A stretch of DNA of 38,110 nt from Acidobacteriota bacterium (GTDB taxonomy: Bacteria > Acidobacteriota > Polarisedimenticolia > Gp22-AA2), in contig JAGYID010000015.1 of NCBI GenBank assembly GCA_018606725.1, positions 1 to 38,110 on the forward strand. The letters run 5' to 3'. Below are positions 1-7,200 of this stretch, one piece after another; position 1 is the stretch's first letter; each line of letters opens with the position of its first letter. A program made the position numbers and the translations under genes. The notes beneath the pieces were generated by a model. That model had not been told where the DNA came from, made no database searches, and saw only the letters and a list, made by a program, of their open reading frames with translations.

Positions 1-1
1 T

Positions 2-409
2 GTCCTGGTGCTGACGTCGCTGTGGGAGGGGCTGCCGCGGGTCATCCCGGAGGCGTTCGCCGCCGGCGTTCCGGTGGTCGCGACCTCGGTGGACGGATCG
101 GCCGACTTGGTGAACGACGGGGTCAACGGCTTCCGCTGTCCGCCGCGCGACGTCGAGTCGCTCGCCGATCGGGTGACGAGGCTCCTCGACGACGCGGCGC
201 TGCGCCGCTCGCTGGCCGACCGTGCGCGCGCCGTCCTGCCGGAGTTCGACATCGACGCCATGGTGCGGGCGCAGGAGGCGCTGTACCTGGAGCTGGTCGG
301 CGCCCGCGGGGGCGTCATGAGCCATCCCGGGGGCGTGCGCGACATTAATAATGATGCGGCGGAGGCGGGCGGGCGCCCGACCGCGCCCGTAACTCCTTGG
401 ACCCCATAG
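2..409 (+). CDS. Glycosyltransferase family 4 (GT1-like), C-terminal part
   Basis: The reading frame is open from the window edge, so the N-terminal half lies outside. The visible 135 residues are the C-terminal nucleotide-sugar-binding Rossmann half of a GT-B glycosyltransferase. The diagnostic stretch is WEGLPRVIPEAFAAGVPVVAT, in which the second Glu of the E-x7-E-type motif (here E-G-L-P...E-A) contacts the donor nucleotide sugar. It is followed by the usual G-S-A-D-L-V-x-D-G-x-N-G-F and the helical 'ESLADRVTRLLDD' tail. Members transfer sugars in capsule, exopolysaccharide or glycolipid assembly at the cytoplasmic membrane; the acceptor cannot be told from this fragment. The last 35 residues are low-complexity and probably disordered. 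A promoter begins right after its stop, so it belongs to an upstream transcription unit. Confidence 0.85.
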   Translation, partial: VLVLTSLWEGLPRVIPEAFAAGVPVVATSVDGSADLVNDGVNGFRCPPRDVESLADRVTRLLDDAALRRSLADRARAVLPEFDIDAMVRAQEALYLELVGARGGVMSHPGGVRDINNDAAEAGGRPTAPVTPWTP

Positions 410-411
410 GC

Positions 412-439
412 TTGACTCGAACATGCGGGCGGGTATATT
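412..439 (+). promoter_or_regulatory. Sigma-70-type promoter for the ABC/pilD/pilS unit
   Basis: TTGACT (412-417), a 16-nt spacer and TATATT (434-439) lie directly after the glycosyltransferase stop. The predicted transcription start near 446 falls only about 6 to 12 nt before the two candidate start codons (GTG 452, ATG 458), so the transcript would have almost no leader. Confidence 0.6.
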
Positions 440-457
440 GAGCGGCGGGTCGTGACC

Positions 458-1369
458 ATGGCAGTCCTCGAGCTGTCCGGTGTCTTCAAGAGCTTCCGCA
501 CCCACCTGTCGATCCGGCGGATCCAGGTGCTGCGCGACCTGTCCCTGTCGGTGCAGCAGGGGGAGATCTTCGGCTTCATCGGCACCAATGGCGCCGGCAA
601 GACGACGACCATCAAGCTGGCGCTGTCATTCATCTTCCCCGACCGCGGCGCGGTCCGGCTGTTCGGCGAGGACGCCTCGCGCACGGCCCTGCGCCGGCGC
701 ATCGGCTACCTGCCCGAGAATCCCTATTTCTACGATTACCTCACCGGCGAGGAGTTCCTCGACTTCCACGCCCGCCTGTTCGGTCTGGGCGTTTCTTTAC
801 GCCGGCACCGGGTGCGCGAGCTGCTCGACCGCGTCGGCCTCGGCAAGCGCGGCGATCGGCAGTTGCGCACCTACTCGAAGGGGATGCTGCAGCGCATCGG
901 CCTGGCGCAGGCGCTGGTCAACGATCCGGAGCTGGTGATCCTCGACGAGCCGATGTCCGGCCTCGATCCGATCGGCCGCCGGGAGGTGCGCGACATCATC
1001 CTCGATCTGAAGGCGCGCGGCCGCACGGTGTTCTTCTCGACCCACATCCTGTCGGACACCGAGATGATCTGCGACCGCGTCGGCATCCTGGTGCGCGGCT
1101 CGCTGAAGGCGGTCGGGACGATCGACGATCTGCTCGCCGGCGGCGACGTGCCGTTCTGGGAGGTGACGCTGCGGGGGGCGCCCGAGGACCGGCTGCCGTG
1201 CGGCCGCGTCGTGTCGCGGCGCCTGGACCAGCTGCTGATCCGGGTCGACACGCAGGCCGACGTGCACCGCCTGCTGGCGTCGCTCGACGGGACCGCCTCG
1301 GTGATTTCGGTCGTCCCGGCGCGCCAGTCGCTCGAGGACCTGTTCATCCGGGAGTCGCGCCATGATTGA
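458..1369 (+). CDS. ABC transporter ATP-binding protein (PilH-like by context)
   Basis: This is the ATPase subunit of an ABC-2 type transporter, powering the permease encoded next. The 303-residue protein has Walker A GTNGAGKTT (about residues 42-50), a signature-like YSKGMLQR (about 139), Walker B LVILDEP (about 159-165), a D-loop SGLDP and the switch histidine in FFSTHILSD, followed by a C-terminal regulatory extension of about 90 residues. An in-frame GTG at 452 is an alternative start; neither has a convincing Shine-Dalgarno because the promoter is so close. The 3' end overlaps the permease gene by 8 nt. Downstream lie a TPR-like membrane protein and prepilin peptidase, an order resembling pilG/H/I-pilD of Myxococcus, where an ABC transporter is needed for type IV pili. 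That functional link is inferred from context; the ATPase call itself is firm. Confidence 0.93.
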   Translation: MAVLELSGVFKSFRTHLSIRRIQVLRDLSLSVQQGEIFGFIGTNGAGKTTTIKLALSFIFPDRGAVRLFGEDASRTALRRRIGYLPENPYFYDYLTGEEFLDFHARLFGLGVSLRRHRVRELLDRVGLGKRGDRQLRTYSKGMLQRIGLAQALVNDPELVILDEPMSGLDPIGRREVRDIILDLKARGRTVFFSTHILSDTEMICDRVGILVRGSLKAVGTIDDLLAGGDVPFWEVTLRGAPEDRLPCGRVVSRRLDQLLIRVDTQADVHRLLASLDGTASVISVVPARQSLEDLFIRESRHD

Positions 1370-2129
1370 GCGGGTCGGCGCCATCGCGCTCAACACCTTC
1401 CGCGAGGCGATCCGCAACCGGATCCTCTACCTGCTGCTGGTCTTCGCGGTGACGATGATCACCTTCGCGCAGGTCCTGTCGCTGCTGACGGTCGGCAGCG
1501 AGGAGAAGATCATCAAGGATTTCGGCCTGGCCTCGATCGACGTCTTCGGGGTGCTGACCGCGGTGTTCATCGGCATCGGCCTGGTCAGCCGGGAGATCGA
1601 GCGGCGCACGGTGTACACGATTCTCGCCAAGCCGATCCACCGATTCGAGTTCGTGCTCGGCAAGTTCGCCGGGCTGGCGCTGACGCTTTTGGTCAACACC
1701 GCCGTGATGGCGGCCTGGTTTTTCCTGGTCCTGCTGCTCAAGGGGATGTTCGACCCGCGGCTCGGCCTGGCGATCCTGCTGCTGGTCTTCCAGTTCCTGC
1801 TGGTGACTGCGATCGCCGTGCTGTTCTCCTGCCTGTCGACGCCGATCCTGTCGAGTGTTTTGACCCTGGCGCTGTACGTCGTCGGCCACCTGCTGTGGAG
1901 CTTCGATCTGCTGCAGCGCCGCCTGCACAGTGTCGCGGCGACGGCGGTCTGCCAGACCCTATACTACCTGCTGCCGAACCTCGGCAACTTCGACATCAAG
2001 GGGGAGGTGGTGCACGGCCTGGCGATCGAGCCGTCGCGGATCGCCTGGGCGGCGGCGTATCTGCTGCTCTACGGCGCGGCGATCCTGGCGGCCGCCTGCG
2101 CCGCTTTCGAGCGCAAGGAGCTGCAGTGA
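1362..2129 (+). CDS. ABC-2 type transporter permease (PilI-like by context)
   Basis: A 255-residue integral membrane protein with about six predicted membrane segments: near residues 15-40, 60-80, 100-130, 135-165, 165-185 and a final one around 225-250. The N-terminal amphipathic stretch 'AIALNTFREAIRNRILYLLL' and the cytoplasmic 'SREIERRTVYTILAKPIHR' loop are typical of ABC-2/NosY-like permeases, the latter being the coupling region that contacts the ATPase. Its start overlaps the ATPase gene by 8 nt and its stop overlaps the next gene by 4 nt (GTGA), so the three are translationally coupled. The substrate is unknown. Its position before pilD suggests a role linked to pilus biogenesis, as proposed for PilGHI of myxobacteria, but the sequence alone does not show this. 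Confidence 0.88.
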   Translation: MIERVGAIALNTFREAIRNRILYLLLVFAVTMITFAQVLSLLTVGSEEKIIKDFGLASIDVFGVLTAVFIGIGLVSREIERRTVYTILAKPIHRFEFVLGKFAGLALTLLVNTAVMAAWFFLVLLLKGMFDPRLGLAILLLVFQFLLVTAIAVLFSCLSTPILSSVLTLALYVVGHLLWSFDLLQRRLHSVAATAVCQTLYYLLPNLGNFDIKGEVVHGLAIEPSRIAWAAAYLLLYGAAILAAACAAFERKELQ

Positions 2130-2992
2130 GGATCATCCGGGGCGCGCTCGCCGGCCGCCGCGGCCAGGCGCTCCTGGTCGTGGTGGCGCTGCTGCTGGCG
2201 GTGGCCGTCCAGGGCCGCATCGAGGCGGGCGCCGACCGGCGCCCGGCGGTGCACCCGCTGCTGTACCTGCCGTCCGGCAAGTATCTTCGGGTGGTCTCCC
2301 TCGGTTTCGACGGCCTGCTGGCCGACGTCCTCTATCTCTGGTCGATCCAGTACTACGGCAATTACGCGATCGCCGACCGCTATGACTACCTGGAGCATAT
2401 CTACGACACGGTGATCACCGAGCTCGACCCGCGCTACCTCGACCCGTACCTGGTGGGGGCGATGATCATGGATTTCGAGGCGCGCCGGCCGGAGGCGGCC
2501 CTGCGGTTGCTCGACAAGGGGATCGCCCGGAACCCGGACAAGTGGATCCTGGCGTTCGAGGCCGGCTTCACCTGCTACAACGAGCTGCGCGACTACCGGC
2601 GCGCCGCCGCCTACTTCGAGATGGCGCTGCGGGCGCCGGATGTCCACCCGGTGGTGCGGCGGCTGTACGCCAACATGCATGAGCGCGCCGGCGACCCGCG
2701 GACGTCCCTGCGGGAGTGGGCGGAAATCTACGACACGGCGGCGGACGAATACGTCAAGAGCGTCGCCTGGAATCACGTCCACGACCTCAAGGTGCGCGTC
2801 GATCTGCTGGATCTCGACGACGGTGTTGTGCGCTTTCGCGCCCTCCGGGGGCGGGCGCCGCGCGACCTGCGCGAGCTGGTCGCGGCCGGCATCCTGCCGG
2901 CGATCCCGCTCGACCCGGAGGAGCGGGAGTACCGCTACGCGCCGCGCGACGGGCGGGTGACCTACAGCGGTGGGCTGATCCTGGCCCGCTAG
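2126..2992 (+). CDS. Membrane-anchored TPR-like protein, possible partner of the ABC transporter
   Basis: A 288-residue protein with a single N-terminal membrane anchor (about residues 12-28) and an extracytoplasmic remainder. Helical repeat character is seen from about residue 60: 'DPRYLDPYLVGAMIMDFEARRPEAALRLLDKGIARNPDKW' followed by 'YNELRDYRRAAAYFEMALRAPD' reads as two degenerate TPRs, and the C-terminal part carries a short domain with a P-L-D-P motif and 'YRYAPRDGRV'. The GTG start at 2126 is chosen because it overlaps the permease stop (GTGA) and gives a proper anchor; a longer upstream frame is only overlap with the permease gene. I do not recognise a named family with certainty. By position it corresponds to the third component (PilG-like) of an ABC module beside pilD. 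Confidence 0.75.
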   Translation: MRIIRGALAGRRGQALLVVVALLLAVAVQGRIEAGADRRPAVHPLLYLPSGKYLRVVSLGFDGLLADVLYLWSIQYYGNYAIADRYDYLEHIYDTVITELDPRYLDPYLVGAMIMDFEARRPEAALRLLDKGIARNPDKWILAFEAGFTCYNELRDYRRAAAYFEMALRAPDVHPVVRRLYANMHERAGDPRTSLREWAEIYDTAADEYVKSVAWNHVHDLKVRVDLLDLDDGVVRFRALRGRAPRDLRELVAAGILPAIPLDPEEREYRYAPRDGRVTYSGGLILAR

Positions 2993-3076
2993 GGGCCGGT
3001 TCGGGTATTCGGCCGGGCCGCGTCCGGGAGCGCGGGCGGCGTCCCGGGCCGCGTCGCGACTTGGAAGGGAGTTGCC

Positions 3077-3895
3077 GTGCCGGAGATGTTCGCCTGGATC
3101 CTGGTCGGCCTGGTCGGCGCCTGCGTCGGCTCGTTCCTCAACGTCTGCATCCACCGCCTGCCGCTGCACCGTTCGATCGTGACGCCGCGCTCCGCCTGTC
3201 CGGGATGCGGCTCGCTGATCGCCTGGTACGACAACCTGCCGATCGTCAGCTACCTCCTCCTGCGGGCGCGTTGCCGCCGTTGCCGGGCGCCGATCTCGGC
3301 GCAGTACCCGGCGGTCGAGGCGGCGACGGCGGGACTTTTCATGATGTTGTTCGCGGCGCGCGGTCCGTCGGTCGCCTTCCTGCTGGACGCCTCCTTCGCG
3401 GCGGCGCTCGTCGCCCTGATGCTGATCGACGCCCGGCACCAGATTTTGCCGAACGCCATCACCCTGCCGGGGATCGCCGCCGGCCTGCTCACCAGCCCGT
3501 TGCGCGCCGACGCGCCGCTGCGCGGGGTGGCGGACGCCTGCCTCGGCGCCCTGCTCGGCTTCGCGATCCTGTGGGGGGTCAACGCGGCGTATCTGGTCTG
3601 GCAGGCGGCGCGGCGGGTGCCGGTGGCGGAGCGCCAGGACGGCATCGGGCAGGGCGATTTCAAGCTGCTGGCGATGATCGGCGCCTTCCAGGGCGTGCGG
3701 ATGGTGCTGTTTACCCTGTTCGTCGGCGCCCTGACCGGCGCCGTCTTCGGCCTGGTCATGATGAAGACGCGCGGCTACGGCTGGAAGTCGAAGCTGCCGT
3801 ACGGCGTGTTCCTCGGCGGCGCGGCGATCCTGGGGCTGTTCGTCGGGGAGCCGGCGATCCGCCTGTACCTCCGGGCCGCCGGGATCGAGCCGTGA
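3077..3895 (+). CDS. pilD: Prepilin peptidase / N-methyltransferase (leader peptidase PilD/GspO)
   Basis: This membrane aspartic protease cleaves type IV prepilin and pseudopilin leaders after Gly and N-methylates the new first residue. The 272 residues show the N-terminal 'GSFLNVCIHRLP' motif, the four-cysteine zinc site (CPGC near residues 42-45 and CRRC near 64-67), then about six more membrane segments with the two catalytic aspartates: one in LIDARHQILPN and one in the GxGD motif (GQGDFKLLAMIG). All hallmark residues are present, so it should be both peptidase and methylase. GTG 3077 is preceded by GGAAGGGAG with good spacing. An 84-nt gap separates it from the TPR gene, and its stop overlaps the kinase start by 4 nt. 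Eight potential substrates are encoded in the two pilin operons downstream. Confidence 0.95.
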   Translation: MPEMFAWILVGLVGACVGSFLNVCIHRLPLHRSIVTPRSACPGCGSLIAWYDNLPIVSYLLLRARCRRCRAPISAQYPAVEAATAGLFMMLFAARGPSVAFLLDASFAAALVALMLIDARHQILPNAITLPGIAAGLLTSPLRADAPLRGVADACLGALLGFAILWGVNAAYLVWQAARRVPVAERQDGIGQGDFKLLAMIGAFQGVRMVLFTLFVGALTGAVFGLVMMKTRGYGWKSKLPYGVFLGGAAILGLFVGEPAIRLYLRAAGIEP

Positions 3896-5838
3896 GCGGC
3901 GGCGGCCTGCTGAAGAGCTACGAGGGGCAGATCAAGGTCTTCCTGCTGCTGCTGGTGCTGTTCCTGGCGGTCGCCATCTACCTGAATTTCCACCTGCTGG
4001 TCGTGGCGCGGGACGCCATCCAGGACGAGACCTCGGCCGGCCTGCTGGCGCAGGCCGACGTGGTACGCGCCTCGCTCGAGCGCGACCAGATGCTGCGCGG
4101 CCTGCGCGGCGATCCGGGCGGCGTGCCGTACATCCCGCCCGCCTTCCTCGATCGCCTGACGCGCATCGAGGGTCTGCTGTCGATCGAGATCATCGGGCTC
4201 GACGGGCGGGTGATCTCGTCGTCGGACCCGGAGCGGGTCGGCGGCCCGGACGGTTTCCTGAACGAGGACGAAGAAGCGCGCAACCGCCTCGCCGGCGGCG
4301 GGCGGGTCGTGTCGCCGCTCGATCGCGCCGGACGCTCGGCCTGGGCCAGCCTGACCGCCTACCGCCCGATCCAGGACAGGACCCGCCGGGCGATCGCCGT
4401 CATCAGCGTGCGCCGCGAGGTGCCGGCGCTGGCGTCCGTCGACCTGAATCTCAAGCTGATCGCCGCCATCCAGACCGGCGGCCTGAGCTTCGTGCTGGTG
4501 CTGGTGGTCATCTTCGCCCGTTGGCTCCTGCAGCCGTATCGGCGTTTGCTGGCGGCGGCCGGCACGGCGCCCGGGGCGGTGACCGGCCTGGCCGCCGAAG
4601 CGGCCCGCGACGAGCCCGACTACCTGGTCGGCGCCTTCCAGGGGGTGCTCGACAAGCTGCGCGCCCAGGAGCAGGAGGTGCATCGTCTGAGGGAGGAGCG
4701 CGGCGCCGTCCTGCCGGGCGAGGCGCTGGTGCGCGGCATGACCAGCGCCGTGCTGGTGTTCGACCGTGACGGACGGCTGACCGTTCTCAACCCGTCCGCC
4801 GAGCGGCTGCTCGGCGCCGGGCGCGCCGAGGCGGTCGGCCGGAAATACGGCGACCTCCTCGGCGACTCGCCGCGCCTGGTCGAGCTGATCGAGCGCGGCC
4901 TGCGGTTCGGCGAGAGCGTGTCGCGCGAGGTGGTGCCGCTGGCGCCGGGCGGCGGCGCGGCGACGCATCTCGGGGCGATGATCGCGCCGATCCGTCCGCC
5001 GGGGTCCGGCCCGGGCGGCGAAGCGGTCGAGGGGGTCCTCTGCCTGCTCGCCGACCTGACCGAGATCAAGTCGCTGCGGGAGCGGGTCGGGCTTAAAGAG
5101 AATCTCGCGGCGCTGGGGGAGATGTCGGCCGGCATCGCCCATGAGTTCAGGAACGCCCTGGCGACCATCCAGGGGCTGGCGCGCCTGATCGTCCGGACCG
5201 GCGACGGCGGCGGCAGGTCGCTGGGCTCGGCGCGCGACCATGCCGAGGTGATCCTCCGCGAGGTCGGCGGGGTGCGCAAGATCGTCGACGACTTCCTGCG
5301 CTACGCCCGGCCGGCGGCGCTCGACCTCGCCGAGGTCGATCTCGAGGCGCTGCTCGCCGACCTGGTGCGCGAGTTCGGCGACGACCCGGCGCACCGCGGC
5401 ATCCGGGTGACGCTCGAGGGGCGCTTCCCGCCGCTGGTGGCGGACGAAACGCTGCTCCGGCAGGCGCTGCACAACTTGCTGGCGAACGCCGCCGAGTCGT
5501 TCCAGGATGATGATGTCGATCGCCCCATCGAGGCGCGCGCCGATCGACGCATCGTCCTGCGCGGTGTGGCGGAGGACGGCGGCATCCGGCTGGTCGTCGA
5601 GGACAACGGCGGCGGCATCCGGGACGAGGATCTGCCGCGCATTTTCACGCCGTTCTTCACCACCAAGGAGCGCGGCAGCGGTCTCGGCCTGGCGCTGGTC
5701 CAGAAGACCGCGGTCGTGCACGACGGCCGGGTCGAGGTGGAGAACGTCCCCGGCGGCGGCACGCGCTTCACCCTCGTCCTGCCGGCCCGCCCCGGCGGCG
5801 CCGCCTCCTCCCCGGCGGCCGCCGGCGGCGCGCTCTGA
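3892..5838 (+). CDS. Membrane sensor histidine kinase, NtrB/PilS type
   Basis: A 648-residue two-component kinase. Transmembrane segment 1 is at about residues 16-38 and segment 2 at about 192-212, enclosing an extracytoplasmic sensor domain of about 150 residues. Then come a PAS domain beginning near 281 (SAVLVFDRDGRLTVLNPSAERLLG), an HisKA domain with the phospho-accepting His417 in GIAHEFRNAL, and a HATPase domain with N box near 517-536, VEDNGGGI, FTPFFTTKERG and GSGLGLALV. H-E-F-R-N is the NtrB/ZraS-like form that usually pairs with sigma-54 activators. GTG 3892 overlaps the pilD stop (GTGA). The likely partner is the NtrC-family regulator at 13066-14253, and a sigma-54 promoter lies 160 nt downstream, so PilS-like control of pilin genes is a reasonable inference. 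The sensed signal is unknown. Confidence 0.92.
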   Translation: MSGGGLLKSYEGQIKVFLLLLVLFLAVAIYLNFHLLVVARDAIQDETSAGLLAQADVVRASLERDQMLRGLRGDPGGVPYIPPAFLDRLTRIEGLLSIEIIGLDGRVISSSDPERVGGPDGFLNEDEEARNRLAGGGRVVSPLDRAGRSAWASLTAYRPIQDRTRRAIAVISVRREVPALASVDLNLKLIAAIQTGGLSFVLVLVVIFARWLLQPYRRLLAAAGTAPGAVTGLAAEAARDEPDYLVGAFQGVLDKLRAQEQEVHRLREERGAVLPGEALVRGMTSAVLVFDRDGRLTVLNPSAERLLGAGRAEAVGRKYGDLLGDSPRLVELIERGLRFGESVSREVVPLAPGGGAATHLGAMIAPIRPPGSGPGGEAVEGVLCLLADLTEIKSLRERVGLKENLAALGEMSAGIAHEFRNALATIQGLARLIVRTGDGGGRSLGSARDHAEVILREVGGVRKIVDDFLRYARPAALDLAEVDLEALLADLVREFGDDPAHRGIRVTLEGRFPPLVADETLLRQALHNLLANAAESFQDDDVDRPIEARADRRIVLRGVAEDGGIRLVVEDNGGGIRDEDLPRIFTPFFTTKERGSGLGLALVQKTAVVHDGRVEVENVPGGGTRFTLVLPARPGGAASSPAAAGGAL

Positions 5839-5873
5839 GTCGTTCGCGCCGGCACGTTTTCGAAATCCCCCGG

Positions 5874-5890
5874 TGTTACATCTCGTAACA
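5874..5890. promoter_or_regulatory. Inverted repeat TGTTAC-N5-GTAACA, candidate activator site
   Basis: Perfect 6-bp arms separated by ATCTC, centred about 142 nt upstream of the start site predicted from the -24/-12 promoter at 5998-6013. That is the usual distance of enhancer-type sites for sigma-54 activators. It could instead be a weak transcription end for the kinase gene; there is no T-run. Confidence 0.4.
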
Positions 5891-5900
5891 GCGACCGCCC

Positions 5901-5920
5901 CGATCACGATCGCGTGATCG
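5901..5920. promoter_or_regulatory. 20-nt inverted repeat with 8-bp arms, candidate activator site
   Basis: CGATCACG and CGTGATCG flank ATCG. It is centred about 113 nt upstream of the predicted sigma-54 start site, one of two inverted repeats within 50 nt in an otherwise gene-free stretch (5839-6091). A role as binding site is inferred from position and symmetry only. Confidence 0.4.
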
Positions 5921-5997
5921 CCGCCTCCGCAGCGACACCGACTCCGGCCCCTTCGTTTTCATATGGTTCCGCACCAGTGCCAACCCCGGGCGAGGCG

Positions 5998-6013
5998 TGG
6001 CACATCGGTTGCT
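5998..6013 (+). promoter_or_regulatory. Sigma-54 (-24/-12) promoter of minor-pilin operon A
   Basis: TGGCAC (5998-6003), five bases, TTGCT (6009-6013). The GG and GC dinucleotides are exactly 12 nt apart as the sigma-54 consensus demands. Transcription would start near 6024, giving a leader of about 68 nt before the ATG at 6092. The regulator at 13066-14253 carries the GAFTGA sigma-54 contact motif, so an appropriate activator ATPase is encoded nearby. Confidence 0.8.
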
Positions 6014-6091
6014 GTCTCGAGGGAGCGTCACTCGAACCCGGCGGGCGGAGGGCTCGCGGGGCGACGGGGCGAGATGGAGAGGAAGACGAAC

Positions 6092-6586
6092 ATGAAGACC
6101 GGCGTGTTGATCGCGATGCGGGGACGGCAGGAGGCGCGCGGCTTCTCGGTGGCGGAGCTCGCCGTCGTCATCGCCATCATGGGCATCTTTGCAACCTTCG
6201 GGTTTCCGATCCTGTCCGAAGCGTTCCGTTCCTACCACGCCCGCGCCGCCGCGGACGACATCGTCAACTCGCTGCGGGCGGTGCGCTACAACGCCGTCGC
6301 CAACCGGATCCCGGCGACGCTCACGTTGAACGACGAGAACAACACCACCGCCCCGAACCAATACTCGTTCGTCAACATCAAGGGACGGACGATCACCATC
6401 CAGCTCGACGGGGTCAAGATCGAGTCGGGCACTCCCGCGACCATCACCTTCAACAACAACGGAGCGACCGGCACCGGCAGCCAGACGGTCCGGGTCAGCG
6501 CCCGGATCCACGATACCCGGAGCGATCGCTACACCATCACGGTGACGCCGACCGGCACGGTGTCGTCGGCGTACAGCACCTTCTAG
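6092..6586 (+). CDS. Type IV minor prepilin, FimT/GspH type (operon A)
   Basis: A 164-residue prepilin-like protein. The leader MKTGVLIAMRGRQEARG is followed by the cleavage site G|FSVAELAVVIAIMGIFA, with Glu at mature position 5 and the hydrophobic helix that anchors pilins in the membrane before assembly. The globular part is Thr/Asn-rich beta structure, with 'AADDIVNSLRAVRYNAVANR', the GspH/FimT type of post-helix segment. ATG 6092 is chosen because GGAGAGGAAG precedes it at good spacing; an ATG at 6074 and longer frames upstream lack a site and would run into the promoter region. It is the first gene behind the sigma-54 promoter and is followed after 6 nt by the PilV-like gene. It likely initiates or tips pilus assembly, as minor pilins do. 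Confidence 0.88.
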   Translation: MKTGVLIAMRGRQEARGFSVAELAVVIAIMGIFATFGFPILSEAFRSYHARAAADDIVNSLRAVRYNAVANRIPATLTLNDENNTTAPNQYSFVNIKGRTITIQLDGVKIESGTPATITFNNNGATGTGSQTVRVSARIHDTRSDRYTITVTPTGTVSSAYSTF

Positions 6587-6592
6587 GACGGG

Positions 6593-7144
6593 ATGACGAC
6601 GATGCAGATCATGGCGCAGGGCAACGGAGCGGTGGCGGTCGGGGTGGTGGCAGGCGCGGCGGACGCCGGCGTGGCGGGGCCGGGCCGGGAAGGCGAAAAG
6701 GAGCAGCACGGCTTCAGCCTGGTCGAGGTGATCATCGCCATGGGCATGCTCGCCGGCGTGCTCATCTCGATCGCCGGGATGTACATCCTGGGCGGGCGGC
6801 AGGTGAAGGCCGGCAAGACGATGACCGTCGCCACCAGCATGTGCCACGACATCATGGAGTCGTTCGACAACCAGTCGTTCGTCAGCCTGTACACCAACCT
6901 CGGGGCGACGACCAGCGACACGACCAAGACCAGGTTGAGCACCGACAGCACGAGCCCGATCTACCCGTGGAACACCGAGATCAGGCAGAAGCTGCAGAAC
7001 GGCGCGGCGTCGGTGACCATCGTGCCGCTGGGGTCCGGCACGCCGAACTTCGGCTCGGCGACCGCCATCCGAATGACCGTGACATTGACCTGGAACGAGC
7101 TGGGGCGGCCGCAGACCGTCTCGCTCTCGACGGTGAGGTTATGA
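6593..7144 (+). CDS. Type IV minor prepilin, PilV/GspI type (operon A)
   Basis: A 183-residue protein with an unusually long leader of about 39 residues ending in G, then FSLVEVIIAMGMLAGVLISI, the class III cleavage site with Glu5. The pattern 'SMCHDIMESFDNQSF' after the helix, and a C-terminal beta-rich part ending in 'VTLTWNELGRPQTVSLSTVRL', are typical of the PilV family, which normally closes with a strand such as VTVTW. Possible later starts are at 6602 and 6611; ATG 6593 is favoured by AGGACGGG just before it. It sits between the FimT-like and PilW-like genes, the standard minor-pilin order. Confidence 0.85.
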   Translation: MTTMQIMAQGNGAVAVGVVAGAADAGVAGPGREGEKEQHGFSLVEVIIAMGMLAGVLISIAGMYILGGRQVKAGKTMTVATSMCHDIMESFDNQSFVSLYTNLGATTSDTTKTRLSTDSTSPIYPWNTEIRQKLQNGAASVTIVPLGSGTPNFGSATAIRMTVTLTWNELGRPQTVSLSTVRL

Positions 7145-7200
7145 GTCTCAGGGGGGAGAAAGACCGGCCGACCCCGCAGGGCGGCGGACTGGAGGACAAG

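Noticed and set aside
5914-7200. Upstream extension of the PilW-like reading frame
   Set aside because: The in-frame stretch runs antiphase through two clear pilin genes and gives low-complexity sequence; the prepilin leader and GGAGG-GTG at 7201 mark the real start.
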